A program made the translations under genes and the position numbers. Of a stretch of DNA of 56,125 nt, positions 1 to 8,190 are shown in pieces. The DNA is from Clostridiales bacterium (lineage in GTDB: Bacteria; Bacillota; DSM-16504; Desulfitibacterales; JAICDB01). The notes below the pieces were generated by a model. It was not told the origin of the DNA. It saw nothing but the letters and a program-made list of their open reading frames with translations, and did not search any database. The stretch is from positions 1 through 56,125 of the forward strand of contig JAICDB010000013.1 in assembly GCA_020063565.1 (NCBI GenBank), read 5' to 3'. How positions within the stretch are numbered: the first letter of the stretch is position 1; each line of letters begins with the position of its first letter.

Positions 1-5
1 CTAAG

Positions 6-38
6 GGCTGTTTGATTGTATATCAACAGTCTTTTTTT
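6..38 (+). terminator. Rho-independent terminator of a gene left of the window
   Basis: The arm at 6-16 pairs with 22-31 with one bulged base and one G-T pair, and seven T follow at 32-38. It most likely ends a plus-strand gene lying just outside the window. No other use is apparent. Confidence 0.55.
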
Positions 39-76
39 GTTCGCCCGGCATGTCTGGTGTTGACCAAGGGTGTTGG

Positions 77-101
77 GACCACGGGGACGGTTCTTGTGGC
101 T
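77..101. repeat. Short palindromic repeat, copy 1
   Basis: The arms CCAC and GTGG bracket a core GGGGACGGTT (84-93). Related cores in palindromes occur at 23613-23639 and 55727-55755. This copy is the most diverged and does not touch a visible gene end. Confidence 0.5.
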
Positions 102-129
102 ATGAAAATGAAAACATGCTCAGAATGAT

Positions 130-243
130 TCATCTAAGCAGCATGTAGGATAAATACAGTATTACTCCCCACAAAGGGATACTTAAAATACACGCATTAA
201 ATAAACCTCTAAAAAAGTCTAAATCATTATTATTCATCTTCAT
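130..243 (-). CDS. 37-aa single-span membrane miniprotein
   Basis: The minus strand has an ATG at 243, a TGA at 130-132, and a GAGG ribosome binding site nine bases before the start. The N-terminus is polar (MKMNNNDLDFFRG). It is followed by one hydrophobic stretch of about 20 residues containing IPLWGVILYLSYMLL, and a terminal arginine. This is the layout of a small inner-membrane protein with a charged cytoplasmic head. I do not recognise a named family and assign no function. The good ribosome binding site and the clean transmembrane pattern are the reasons to call it. Its neighbours give no clue, since it points away from the downstream plus-strand genes. Confidence 0.5.
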   Translation of the reverse strand: MKMNNNDLDFFRGLFNACILSIPLWGVILYLSYMLLR

Positions 244-408
244 TTTCCAGGTCCTCATTTTGTATTTGTTACCTATTATTATGAAAAAGTTAAGTAAGAA
301 TTATACATGTTAGGCATTTTTTAAGGACTGGAAATGCCTTTTAAAATTCCTATTAAACAAAGCATTTTACATTGCTCAGTTAGTCTTAAGGAAAACTAAA
401 TTTACGGA

Positions 409-669
409 GTGGCAAATGCTGCAAATTACTGGGAGACATCGCACGGTACCAGCAGGAACATTTTACTGCAGGGTGAACGGACTGAAGCACAGGATACGGT
501 GGAAATCAAGGGATACATGACGTTAAAAGAATTTTCCGGGGTTACTGGAATTTCACCGGAGAGATTGCTCCAACTGGGCAATTTACCTGAAGACACGCCT
601 GTTGATATGAAAATAAAGGATTTGGGAAATTGTTGCAAAGCATGTAATGTCAAAGTATACTTACAATAA
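409..669 (+). pseudogene. Headless C-terminal fragment, probably of a membrane or redox protein
   Basis: The frame is open from 400 to 669 and the only early start is a GTG at 409 that sits on its own GGAG, so normal initiation is doubtful. The 86 residues begin with WETSHGTSRN and continue with a segment starting IKGYMTLKEFSGVTGIS and then LPEDTPVDMKIKDLG. That segment resembles the small C-terminal 'MTLeEvs..tGi...LPeDT' module found at the end of some membrane and iron-sulfur proteins of anaerobes (from memory; I cannot name the family with certainty). The residues before it look like the end of a larger domain. I infer a remnant of a longer gene, with an expressed small protein as the alternative. 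Confidence 0.4.
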
Positions 670-743
670 GAAGTTTATGATCCTCTACCAACTTCCAGAG
701 AAGCAAACCTGACGGTTCAATAATCACTAAGAGGTGGGATTAG

Positions 744-1556
744 ATGAAAAAGATTCTGGTTGTTGAGGACTCAGGAATAACAAGACTGCATCTAAACCGA
801 ATCTTGAAGGACGCCGGTTATAAGGTTTTTGAGGCTGTTAACGGTCAACAGGTAATCAATGATTGCTTTCATCGAGAGTATTCACTCGGGGATATGGATT
901 TAATTATCCTGGATCTCTATTTAAGGGATATGTACGGGCTTGAAGTGTTAAAAAAAATTGCCCTGAAATATCCCGACATCCCGGTAATTATACTAAGCAG
1001 TGAAAAGAAGAAGGGAAATATACTGGATTGCATTGACATGGGGGCAAAGGATTATATTGTAAAGCCTTTTAAAGAAAAGGATTTGGTGCAGCGCGTTGGA
1101 AGAATTTTACCACCTGACCCGGTAGAAGGGGAGGGGGGAGGAGTAATTACTTCGTCAGGCAAAAAAGAAGATATCTCCAGCGCGCTTACGAACGAAATCG
1201 ATCGGGCCATCAGATCGAAAACACCACTGGCTTTGGCTAAATATGTCTTTAAAGAGGAAAATAGTTCTCTGGAAGAAATACGTAGCATTGCATCTGAAAA
1301 ACTGAGAGTAATAGATCAAGTCTATAAAGTAGATAATGGCATTGTACTGATACTCCCGGCTACAGATAAAAAGGGTGAGGCAGTTGTAGCTGAGAAATTA
1401 CAGAAAGCCTGGAAGGAAATAAAAGAAGACATAAAGTTTGATGAATCTGAGACAAAAAAACTTTTTTTCCCGGACGATATAGAGGATCAAAAACTGATAC
1501 AGGATTACAGGAAAGATAAAATAAAGGACATTATTATAGAAAAGCTGGGTCTTTAA
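744..1556 (+). CDS. Response regulator with degenerate GGDEF-like output domain
   Basis: Residues 1-120 form a receiver domain. Acidic residues are E8 and D9, the phosphoacceptor is D57 in LIILDLYL, S85 is the switch residue, and K107 is in YIVKPF. After a linker, residues 145-235 follow the pattern of a GGDEF domain (EIDRAIRSKTPLALAKYVF, then VLILPATDKKGEAVVAEKLQKA), but the GGDEF loop position reads VDNGI. I therefore expect no cyclase activity, so the domain may act as a binding or dimerisation module. An ATG with AGGTGG upstream supports the start. It lies 78 bases before a GGDEF/HD-GYP gene on the same strand, so the two probably act in one c-di-GMP circuit. No histidine kinase is nearby. 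Confidence 0.85.
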   Translation: MKKILVVEDSGITRLHLNRILKDAGYKVFEAVNGQQVINDCFHREYSLGDMDLIILDLYLRDMYGLEVLKKIALKYPDIPVIILSSEKKKGNILDCIDMGAKDYIVKPFKEKDLVQRVGRILPPDPVEGEGGGVITSSGKKEDISSALTNEIDRAIRSKTPLALAKYVFKEENSSLEEIRSIASEKLRVIDQVYKVDNGIVLILPATDKKGEAVVAEKLQKAWKEIKEDIKFDESETKKLFFPDDIEDQKLIQDYRKDKIKDIIIEKLGL

Positions 1557-1560
1557 CCTT

Positions 1561-1598
1561 TAGGCGTCTCTTTCACCTGATACAGGTTTTCACGCCTA
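1561..1598 (+). other. Hairpin in the gap before the GGDEF/HD-GYP gene
   Basis: Seven-base arms (1561-1567 with 1592-1598) enclose a second perfect stem (1575-1579 with 1583-1587) with a three-base loop. No T-run follows, so it is not a simple terminator. It could shape translation or mRNA processing between the two genes. It does not match the c-di-GMP riboswitch consensus as I know it. Confidence 0.35.
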
Positions 1599-1634
1599 CA
1601 AAGCCAACACAGCAGCGGGAGGTATAACAAGAAA

Positions 1635-3686
1635 ATGAACAAATATAAATTATTAGTTCTAGGATTATGCCTGCTGTGGGTTGCATATACACCAACTTTG
1701 ACTCGTGGTGCCCAGAATACAAAAGAAGGATTACAAATCAATGAATTCATGGCCTCCAACGGAGATACCATCCTCGATAACTACGGAGAATCAAGCGACT
1801 GGATAGAAATTTTTAACCTTTCAAAGGAACCTATCAACATCGGAGGTTATTATATTTCGGACAGGCAAGACGAGCCCCTAAAATACCGGATACCCGATGG
1901 CTATCCTGAAAAAACAACAGTGCCTCCGAGAGGATATATTTTACTGTGGGCAGACGGCAATCCCGAAAGAGGACCTCTGCACCTTAGTTTTAAGTTGTCT
2001 AAAGAGGGAGAAAGCATTATTCTAACTGCTCCCGACGGTATAACAACGGTGGACAAAATAATCTTCGGCAGACAAAGGCGAGACGTATCCTACGGACGAA
2101 AGCCGACAGCCCCAGAGAGGTGGGCTTTCCTTGTACAACCGACACCAGGGTTACCCAACCGAGGCCCTGAATTGTTCTCCAATAAGGTTGCGGGGTTTTA
2201 TCTTTTTTATGAGGAAAATAAGATTACGGTATTTGCCGTTAGCGGTTCCATTCTGATTATGATTTTACAAATTATTGTGCTGCTTCGAATAGCCATGAAA
2301 CTTAAGAAAGAAAAGTTGAGGTACCGTAATCTTTTTGAAGAAAGCCCGGTAGGGCTTTTAAAAAGTGATTCCAAAGGAAATATTATTGACATTAACAAAC
2401 ACATGCTAAAAATTTTGGGCTCTCCGAGCAGGGATGAAACTCTAAAGCTGAATCTCTTAAATTTACCCAACCTAAGAAAAGCAGGCCTCAGCGAACAGCT
2501 GGAAAAAGCTCTAAAAGAAAACAGAATCGTAGAGGGGGAACGAAAGTACACTTCCAGCTGGGGAAAAGATTTATGGCTGTACTACAAGATATACCCTGTA
2601 ATTAATGAAAAAAACGGGGTGGTAGAAGCTGTTGTGGCCTGTAATGATGTAACGGAACATAAAAAAGCAGAAGAGAAGGTCCGATACTTAAGTTTTCATG
2701 ACAGCTTAACGGGTCTCTACAACAGAGCATATTTTCAGGAGGAACTAAAACGCATTGATACAAAAAGACAACTGCCGATAAGCTTAATCATGGGTGATAC
2801 AAACGGTTTAAAACTTGTCAATGATGCCTTTGGTCATCATAAAGGAGACGAAATGCTAAAAAAGATTGCCCGGGTTATGAAAGATTCGTGCCGAAAGGAG
2901 GATATTATTGCCCGGTGGGGAGGAGATGAGTTTATCATTCTTCTGCCTCAGGCCAGCGAAAGTGATGCATTGAATGTCGCACATAGAATAAAAAAAGGCT
3001 TAAGCGAAGCTGCAAATGACCCTATCAGACCCAGTATGTCTTTAGGAGTCGCAACGAAAAAAAGCGAGTTTCAAGACATTAAAGAAGTACTGAAAAAAGC
3101 AGAAGATGAGATGTATCGTAACAAATTGATGGAGAGTAGGAAAGTTCGCGACCAAATTATTGACAGCCTTAAGAAGACCCTGAGGGAAAGCGGTCGGGAG
3201 ACCGAAGAACACTGCTGCCGATTGAAAGAATTAGTATTGAAGATAGGTCGGGCTCTAAAATTACCCGATAACGAGCTGGACAAACTGGCACTGCTGGCTT
3301 CCCTGCATGATATAGGGAAAGTTGCAGTGTTCGAAGATCCCCTTAAAAATTCCGATGCTCCGTCCCCGAAAGAGCCGGAAAACATAAATAAACATCCCGA
3401 AACGGGCTACCGTATCGTTTCCGGATTTCCTGAACTTGCCCACATAGCTGACTCCGTTCTTTCTCACCATGAAAACTGGGACGGATCCGGTTATCCGCAA
3501 GGACTCAAAGGTGAGGAGATACCTTTAAGTGCACGTATTCTTGCTATCGCCCACGCCTACGAAACCATGACCGGCAGCGAACGGAAATTCAGCCGTGAGG
3601 AAGCTTTAGAGGAACTTAAAAAATATGCCGGAAGCCTGTTCGATCCCGAGCTGGTAGAGGTATTTGCGGCGACTATTCGGCGGTAA
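1635..3686 (+). CDS. Membrane c-di-GMP enzyme: lamin-tail, PAS, GGDEF and HD-GYP domains
   Basis: The 683 residues hold a signal sequence (1-26), an extracytoplasmic lamin-tail-type beta domain (about 33-165, with INEFMASNGD and DWIEIFNLS), one membrane helix (about 197-222), a PAS domain (about 230-345), a GGDEF domain and an HD-GYP domain. The cyclase loop GGDEF is intact at 429-433, and an RxxD inhibitory site (RKED, 420-423) stands five residues before it. The phosphodiesterase has H558-D559 and HHENWDGSGYP at 611-621. The protein could therefore both make and degrade c-di-GMP in response to an outside signal. GGGAGG lies ten bases before the ATG. It probably works with the response regulator just upstream. 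The lamin-tail sensor is the odd part. Confidence 0.9.
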   Translation: MNKYKLLVLGLCLLWVAYTPTLTRGAQNTKEGLQINEFMASNGDTILDNYGESSDWIEIFNLSKEPINIGGYYISDRQDEPLKYRIPDGYPEKTTVPPRGYILLWADGNPERGPLHLSFKLSKEGESIILTAPDGITTVDKIIFGRQRRDVSYGRKPTAPERWAFLVQPTPGLPNRGPELFSNKVAGFYLFYEENKITVFAVSGSILIMILQIIVLLRIAMKLKKEKLRYRNLFEESPVGLLKSDSKGNIIDINKHMLKILGSPSRDETLKLNLLNLPNLRKAGLSEQLEKALKENRIVEGERKYTSSWGKDLWLYYKIYPVINEKNGVVEAVVACNDVTEHKKAEEKVRYLSFHDSLTGLYNRAYFQEELKRIDTKRQLPISLIMGDTNGLKLVNDAFGHHKGDEMLKKIARVMKDSCRKEDIIARWGGDEFIILLPQASESDALNVAHRIKKGLSEAANDPIRPSMSLGVATKKSEFQDIKEVLKKAEDEMYRNKLMESRKVRDQIIDSLKKTLRESGRETEEHCCRLKELVLKIGRALKLPDNELDKLALLASLHDIGKVAVFEDPLKNSDAPSPKEPENINKHPETGYRIVSGFPELAHIADSVLSHHENWDGSGYPQGLKGEEIPLSARILAIAHAYETMTGSERKFSREEALEELKKYAGSLFDPELVEVFAATIRR

Positions 3687-3777
3687 GTCCATAAAACATC
3701 ATCAAAGGATGATATCCATTGGATTGGTAATGTTGATTAAATGCGGCACCAACAAAAAGGACAAAAGTTTCTAAGTT

Positions 3778-4806
3778 TTAAAAAAATCTGAACATGCCAT
3801 ACCTGGCTTCTTCCATGAAATCGAGTCTGTCTACCATTTCAAGCTTTATACCGAGCTGCCGGCATACATCAGTAAATAGATAGTAGGTTTCCTCTCTTGA
3901 AACAAGAAGCTTTGATGGCATCCTGCCGGAATGCTCTATGTAATTAGCGAGCATTTCAATGCATTTATAGCCTTCGTTATTGATATTCTTAAACATTTCA
4001 AAGGAAATGATCATTCCGCTGCTGTGGTCCAAAAGCATACAAACCTTTGGGTAATATGGCCTTCCTCCTTCCTTTACAGGAGATGGGGTGAAGAAGGTGT
4101 CAGCCTCCAGGATGGTTTTCTTTTGAGGCTTTATTGACCTCAGCCTTTTAACTCGCATCTCGTCGTTAATATGGAATGAAACAAACTCTTTTTTCGGTGG
4201 TTCTGCGGTTAAATATTGGTCTTCCCATATTAATTCTCCATTTTTTCCGGGGGTAGCAGTCCTAACGAGAAACGTTAACGGAGTTTTATGATCAAGTATC
4301 GCTTTTCCGTTTTTGCATCTTAATGACACATTCAATGCCTCGTTGAGGACGTGAGTGAGGAAACGGCACTGAGGCGCATTTAAAAACCAGGGAAACAGTC
4401 CAGGCTCATAATGCCTGAAAACCGGCCACTCATTTCTACCGCGGAACTTCAAGCCAAGCTCCTTGATAATTCTTAAATCTTCCGGTTTAAGGGCTGCTCT
4501 ATCTTCGAAGGAGCACATGAGACACTTTTGGATGAACATATTATCCGGATCTTCAAGGTCTATGGCGCCTGAAAGAATACTGAGAATTCCATCCAAACCT
4601 TCTGAACCCAGATAGGCAGCAATGGCAAAGTGTTCGCCTGCATTGCCCATGATGCAGCAGTATCCGATTTCTCCACTTTCGGGATCTTTCACACCAAAAA
4701 TATCGTTATCGTACATCCATTCCCAGCATTTAGCCTTTTTAAAATTTATTGCAGCTTCATAAAGCTTTTTCCATTCATCTGTATTCGGCGTTTGCCTAAT
4801 TGACAT
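3778..4806 (-). CDS. DUF7309/DUF6930-type conserved hypothetical protein
   Basis: The 342-aa soluble protein has no signal peptide or membrane helix. The N-terminal half (WKKLYEAAINFKKAKCWEWM, then DIFGVKDPESGEIGYCCIMG) and the C-terminal half (PYYPKVCMLLDHSSGMIISF) match my memory of the paired DUF7309 and DUF6930 domains of Firmicutes, whose function is unknown. Some relatives carry a SEC-C zinc tail, which is absent here. GGTGG precedes the ATG. The gene stands alone and is divergent from the SLH gene at 5237. I assign no activity. Confidence 0.7.
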   Translation of the reverse strand: MSIRQTPNTDEWKKLYEAAINFKKAKCWEWMYDNDIFGVKDPESGEIGYCCIMGNAGEHFAIAAYLGSEGLDGILSILSGAIDLEDPDNMFIQKCLMCSFEDRAALKPEDLRIIKELGLKFRGRNEWPVFRHYEPGLFPWFLNAPQCRFLTHVLNEALNVSLRCKNGKAILDHKTPLTFLVRTATPGKNGELIWEDQYLTAEPPKKEFVSFHINDEMRVKRLRSIKPQKKTILEADTFFTPSPVKEGGRPYYPKVCMLLDHSSGMIISFEMFKNINNEGYKCIEMLANYIEHSGRMPSKLLVSREETYYLFTDVCRQLGIKLEMVDRLDFMEEARYGMFRFF

Positions 4807-5236
4807 TGTAATACCACCATCCTAAATAGATTGATGTACATAATTTATCAAATATCAATAAATAGTGCAAGGCCAGTTTATTTTTTAATATTATAGGCCC
4901 AATTATAAATTACAGATACTGGAGACAGAAGATTCATTCTGCTTTTAAGGCATGAATTGAAATAGAATATAGAAATTGGCTAAAGGTAATCTGGTCACAT
5001 AAAATCTAATATGCTTTTTGTACTCAATATCTCTCAAAGTTGATTGTTTTTTTGAAAATAAGCATTTATAATAAATTTAATAAAAAATAGAATATAACGA
5101 TGGGTTATGAAGTATAAGGTAGAAAAAGCATAATTTTTTATATTGGTTCACATTGGCAGGATTTTTGGTTATTTATGGTGAAGAGTTATTTATAAAGTTT
5201 GACATTCGACATTATAAGGAGTTGAGAGTAAAAACT
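4807..5236. other. AT-rich divergent intergenic region
   Basis: This is about 430 bases between two divergent genes. Apart from the candidate promoter at 5044-5072 and the AAGGAG at 5216-5221, I see no gene, RNA or repeat. An open frame runs back to 5153 ahead of the SLH gene, but its residues do not look like a signal peptide and its start has no ribosome binding site. Confidence 0.5.
5044..5072 (+). promoter_or_regulatory. Candidate sigma-A promoter of the SLH gene
   Basis: TTGTTT (5044-5049) and TATAAT (5067-5072) are separated by 17 bases in the AT-rich region ahead of the SLH protein gene. The -10 box is perfect and the -35 box is weak. AT-rich DNA yields such matches by chance. Confidence 0.4.
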
Positions 5237-6862
5237 ATGGATTACAAAAAAATGGTAATACCTGTCATAATAGCATTATTGTTATTATTTAATTTTTCTA
5301 CTACTGTACTTGCAAATTCCTTGGACAATATCTATGATGAGGTAAGCGGTGAGTACCCGGAAGATATTGAAAAAATGAAAGAAAACGGAGCTTCAGAGGG
5401 GGATATAAAAAAATTTATAAACACAATTGGAGATGAACTGAGCAGTAAAGAATTAGATGATGAAAATATTAGTGAAGAAGTTGCAAATGTAGTATTATCA
5501 ATGTATCTTAGTGGTGAACATGATGATGTATTTAATGCGGTGATTAAAGGTTGGGGTTTATCACCTGATGTCTTAATTGAAGCATACGACTCTGGTGGGA
5601 CAGGTAAGGTGTTTGAATTACTTCCGAAAAGCCTTCAGGAAATAGGATATATGGTTAAAGAACAATTGGCGGAAGCTGCAGAAAAGAACATTGAATCTAG
5701 TGATTTAGGAAACAGTGCAGAACCTGTTGTTGAGTCCAATTCTGAGTTTTTGGTTGAAAGCAGCAAAATTATTGAACAAATTAATAAGAATCTGCCCAAG
5801 ATAATTGTCAATATGCCTGAAGGAAACAGCATAGTTGAAGTTAGGGCTGCAGATATAAAAGAAATATTTCGGGTCAATAAAGAGTTAGAAGTTCAAAATG
5901 CAGAAGGTGATGTGATATTTACAATACCACCGGGAACGATAACAATAAATGAAGAAAACAATTTGAAATTTAACATTAAAAGATTACCTGCGTCAGAGGC
6001 CCGGCCACTTGCTGCTAAGCTCAGTCAGGAGATAAAAGTGGTAGGTGACGTATTTGAGCTCAACGTAAAAAATACTGACAACAAACAAGACACCGATATT
6101 AGTTTGAATAACCCCATTACAGCGGCTCTCTCCTACGAAAATTATGAAATTGCTCCTGATGATGAGCATAGATTAGCCGTATTTATGTATAATGAATCAA
6201 CAAATACTTGGGATCTTGTGGGCGGTAAGGTAAATAAGGATAGTAAAACAGTTGAATGGAAAGCAAATCATTTTAGTAAATATGCAGTTATGTTAGTAAA
6301 TAAAACATTCACTGATATTACTGACCACTGGGCAAAGCAGGATATAGAATATTTGGTTGCAAGGGGTTTGGTTAACGGCGTTAATGAGAAAAACTTTGAA
6401 CCAATGAGACAAATAACACGTGCAGAGTTTACAAAAATGCTGGTTAAGGTTCTTAATATAGATACAGCATCTGAGACAGAACCAATATTTGCTGATGTTC
6501 CTGTTGAAACCTGGTATAGTAGATATGTTAGCGCAGCATTTAATGCCGGCTTGGTAAACGGGGTTAGTTCAACACATTTTGAGCCTAACAGAAATATTTC
6601 AAGGCAGGAAATGGCAGCTATGATAGTTAGAGCCTTGAATTATAAAGGTATTGATACTGAAGTAACTGAAGAAGCTCTAAATCAACTTCTATCAAAGTAC
6701 AAAGATAGTTCACAGATAGCTGATTGGGCAAAAAAATCACTTGCTGTTGCAATAGACTCGGGAATAATAGGAGGCCGAACTGAAGATAGTTTAGCGCCTA
6801 CAGAAAACACTGTCAGGGCGGAAGCAGCGGTAATGATTAAAAGATTATTTGATAAGCTTTAA
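5237..6862 (+). CDS. Secreted protein with three C-terminal SLH domains
   Basis: I start at ATG 5237 because the signal peptide (MDYKKMVIPVIIALLLLFNF, cleavage near VLANS) begins there. AAGGAG lies 15 bases upstream, which is slightly long. The 541-aa product has an acidic helical region, a beta-rich middle part (about 215-355) and three SLH repeats at about 360-541. These begin FTDITDHWAKQDIEYL, FADVPVETWYSRYVSAA and YKDSSQIADWAKKSLA, and carry the usual ITRAEF and ISRQEM motifs. SLH repeats anchor proteins to secondary cell-wall polymers, or in diderm Firmicutes to peptidoglycan. The central region is unassigned. The terminator at 6864 makes this a single-gene unit. Confidence 0.85.
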   Translation: MDYKKMVIPVIIALLLLFNFSTTVLANSLDNIYDEVSGEYPEDIEKMKENGASEGDIKKFINTIGDELSSKELDDENISEEVANVVLSMYLSGEHDDVFNAVIKGWGLSPDVLIEAYDSGGTGKVFELLPKSLQEIGYMVKEQLAEAAEKNIESSDLGNSAEPVVESNSEFLVESSKIIEQINKNLPKIIVNMPEGNSIVEVRAADIKEIFRVNKELEVQNAEGDVIFTIPPGTITINEENNLKFNIKRLPASEARPLAAKLSQEIKVVGDVFELNVKNTDNKQDTDISLNNPITAALSYENYEIAPDDEHRLAVFMYNESTNTWDLVGGKVNKDSKTVEWKANHFSKYAVMLVNKTFTDITDHWAKQDIEYLVARGLVNGVNEKNFEPMRQITRAEFTKMLVKVLNIDTASETEPIFADVPVETWYSRYVSAAFNAGLVNGVSSTHFEPNRNISRQEMAAMIVRALNYKGIDTEVTEEALNQLLSKYKDSSQIADWAKKSLAVAIDSGIIGGRTEDSLAPTENTVRAEAAVMIKRLFDKL

Positions 6863-6863
6863 T

Positions 6864-6896
6864 AAAAAAGATAGGCTTTAAGCCTGTCTTTTTTAT
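6864..6896 (+). terminator. Rho-independent terminator after the SLH gene
   Basis: The stem GATAGGCTT/AAGCCTGTC contains one G-T pair and is followed by six T. It starts two bases after the stop codon. Confidence 0.8.
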
Positions 6897-7038
6897 TAAA
6901 GTTTCAGATTTCAGCATATATAAAAGGAATTTCTAATGTTTTAAAGAAGTTATCTATATTGCAAATTCTAGAAAATAATGGAGGCAGACTGTGAAGGTCG
7001 CAGTGGAGTAATTATGAAATTATCTGGGGGGGTCTTTC

Positions 7039-8112
7039 ATGAAGAACAAAAAGTTTTTTAAGGTTTGTATGCTTGTGCTGGTATTGGTCTTTGTCTTGAG
7101 CAGCGCCACCTTTGCAACCGATGGCATGAAAAGTATCAAGGTGCTCTATAAAAATATTAAAATCAAGATTAACGGCTCGTATAAGACTGCTGATCAGGAA
7201 CCTTTCGTGATCAACGGCGCTACATATGTGCCGTTGAGATTTATCGCCGAAGCGCTTGGGGGTAGTGTTGACTGGAACGCAGCAACAAATACCGTTTCAA
7301 TCAACCTGGAAGCGGCTGATCCTCAAGTACTGGAGCAATTAAGAAAGGAATTAGTAGAAAAGGAAAATGAACTTGTTATTCTCAGAGCCCGGATGGAAGC
7401 TATGCAGGAGGATTTGCTGAAGAAGAATGAAATTAAGGATTTGGAAGACCGGCTTAATAAACGTTATGATGAACTGGATAATGTGGAGATTGATGATATT
7501 ACACTTGATGGTGACAGGTATAAAACAGAAGTCCTTGTAGAAGTGGACCTGGAGGACAGCAATCTGGAAGCCTGGGCCGATTTAAAAGACAGGGATATAG
7601 AGAACTGGGTTGAAGATTTAGTGCAGGATATTCAGGAGGAATTTGATAAAGATACGGAAATTACCGGCAGAATATTTGATACGGAAGAGGATGTGACTAT
7701 AGTTGAATTTGAAAAGGACGGCCGTCGCAGGCTGGATGTGGAATTTGACGATAAGGATTACAGGAACCATGAAGAAGATGTTAATCAGGTAGAAAGAGAT
7801 TTGCGAGGCAGGGTCTGGGATATTGACGGTTATGATTTTAAGGTTGCCTATGTTGATTATGATATAGACAGAGATAAAATAGAGGTCCAGATGACCGATC
7901 ACTCGGGAGAACTAATCCGCGAGGATGACTGGGAAAACTTTGACCGGGATGATATCGAGAGGGATGTGGAAGATATCTGCTATTATATAGCGGATGAGTT
8001 TGAGGATGAAGCAGGTGTGCAACCTGAACGGGTCTATTTGGAAATCTATGACGAGGACTGGAAGCTTCTCGATGAATTTGAATACGATGTTGATGATAGG
8101 GAGCTGGAGTAA
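7039..8112 (+). CDS. Secreted acidic protein with N-terminal stalk domain and a duplicated domain
   Basis: After a signal peptide (1-26, cleavage near TFATD) comes a copper-amine-oxidase N-terminal-like stalk domain (about 30-95, with YVPLRFIAEALGG and VDWNAATNTVSI). A short coiled coil (about 97-145) follows. Then two copies of an unrecognised, strongly acidic domain of about 85 residues occur, one beginning near YKTEVLVEVDLED and the other near DFKVAYVDYDIDRD. Both share the order beta strand, a helix of the type DIEnwVEDlvqdIqeEF, beta strand. Stalk domains are thought to mediate surface attachment or assembly, not catalysis. GGGGGG precedes the ATG. It may be cotranscribed with the HTH gene 78 bases downstream. 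Confidence 0.8.
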   Translation: MKNKKFFKVCMLVLVLVFVLSSATFATDGMKSIKVLYKNIKIKINGSYKTADQEPFVINGATYVPLRFIAEALGGSVDWNAATNTVSINLEAADPQVLEQLRKELVEKENELVILRARMEAMQEDLLKKNEIKDLEDRLNKRYDELDNVEIDDITLDGDRYKTEVLVEVDLEDSNLEAWADLKDRDIENWVEDLVQDIQEEFDKDTEITGRIFDTEEDVTIVEFEKDGRRRLDVEFDDKDYRNHEEDVNQVERDLRGRVWDIDGYDFKVAYVDYDIDRDKIEVQMTDHSGELIREDDWENFDRDDIERDVEDICYYIADEFEDEAGVQPERVYLEIYDEDWKLLDEFEYDVDDRELE

Positions 8113-8190
8113 AATTTTGATATTGCGGTTTATAGTGAGAATTTTACCATTAGGATAATATTTACCAAAAAAGCATAGAGGGGTGTAAGT

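Noticed and set aside
5153..5236. Upstream extension of the SLH protein
   Set aside because: The extra 28 residues place a non-signal sequence before a clear signal peptide, and AAGGAG lies between the two starts.
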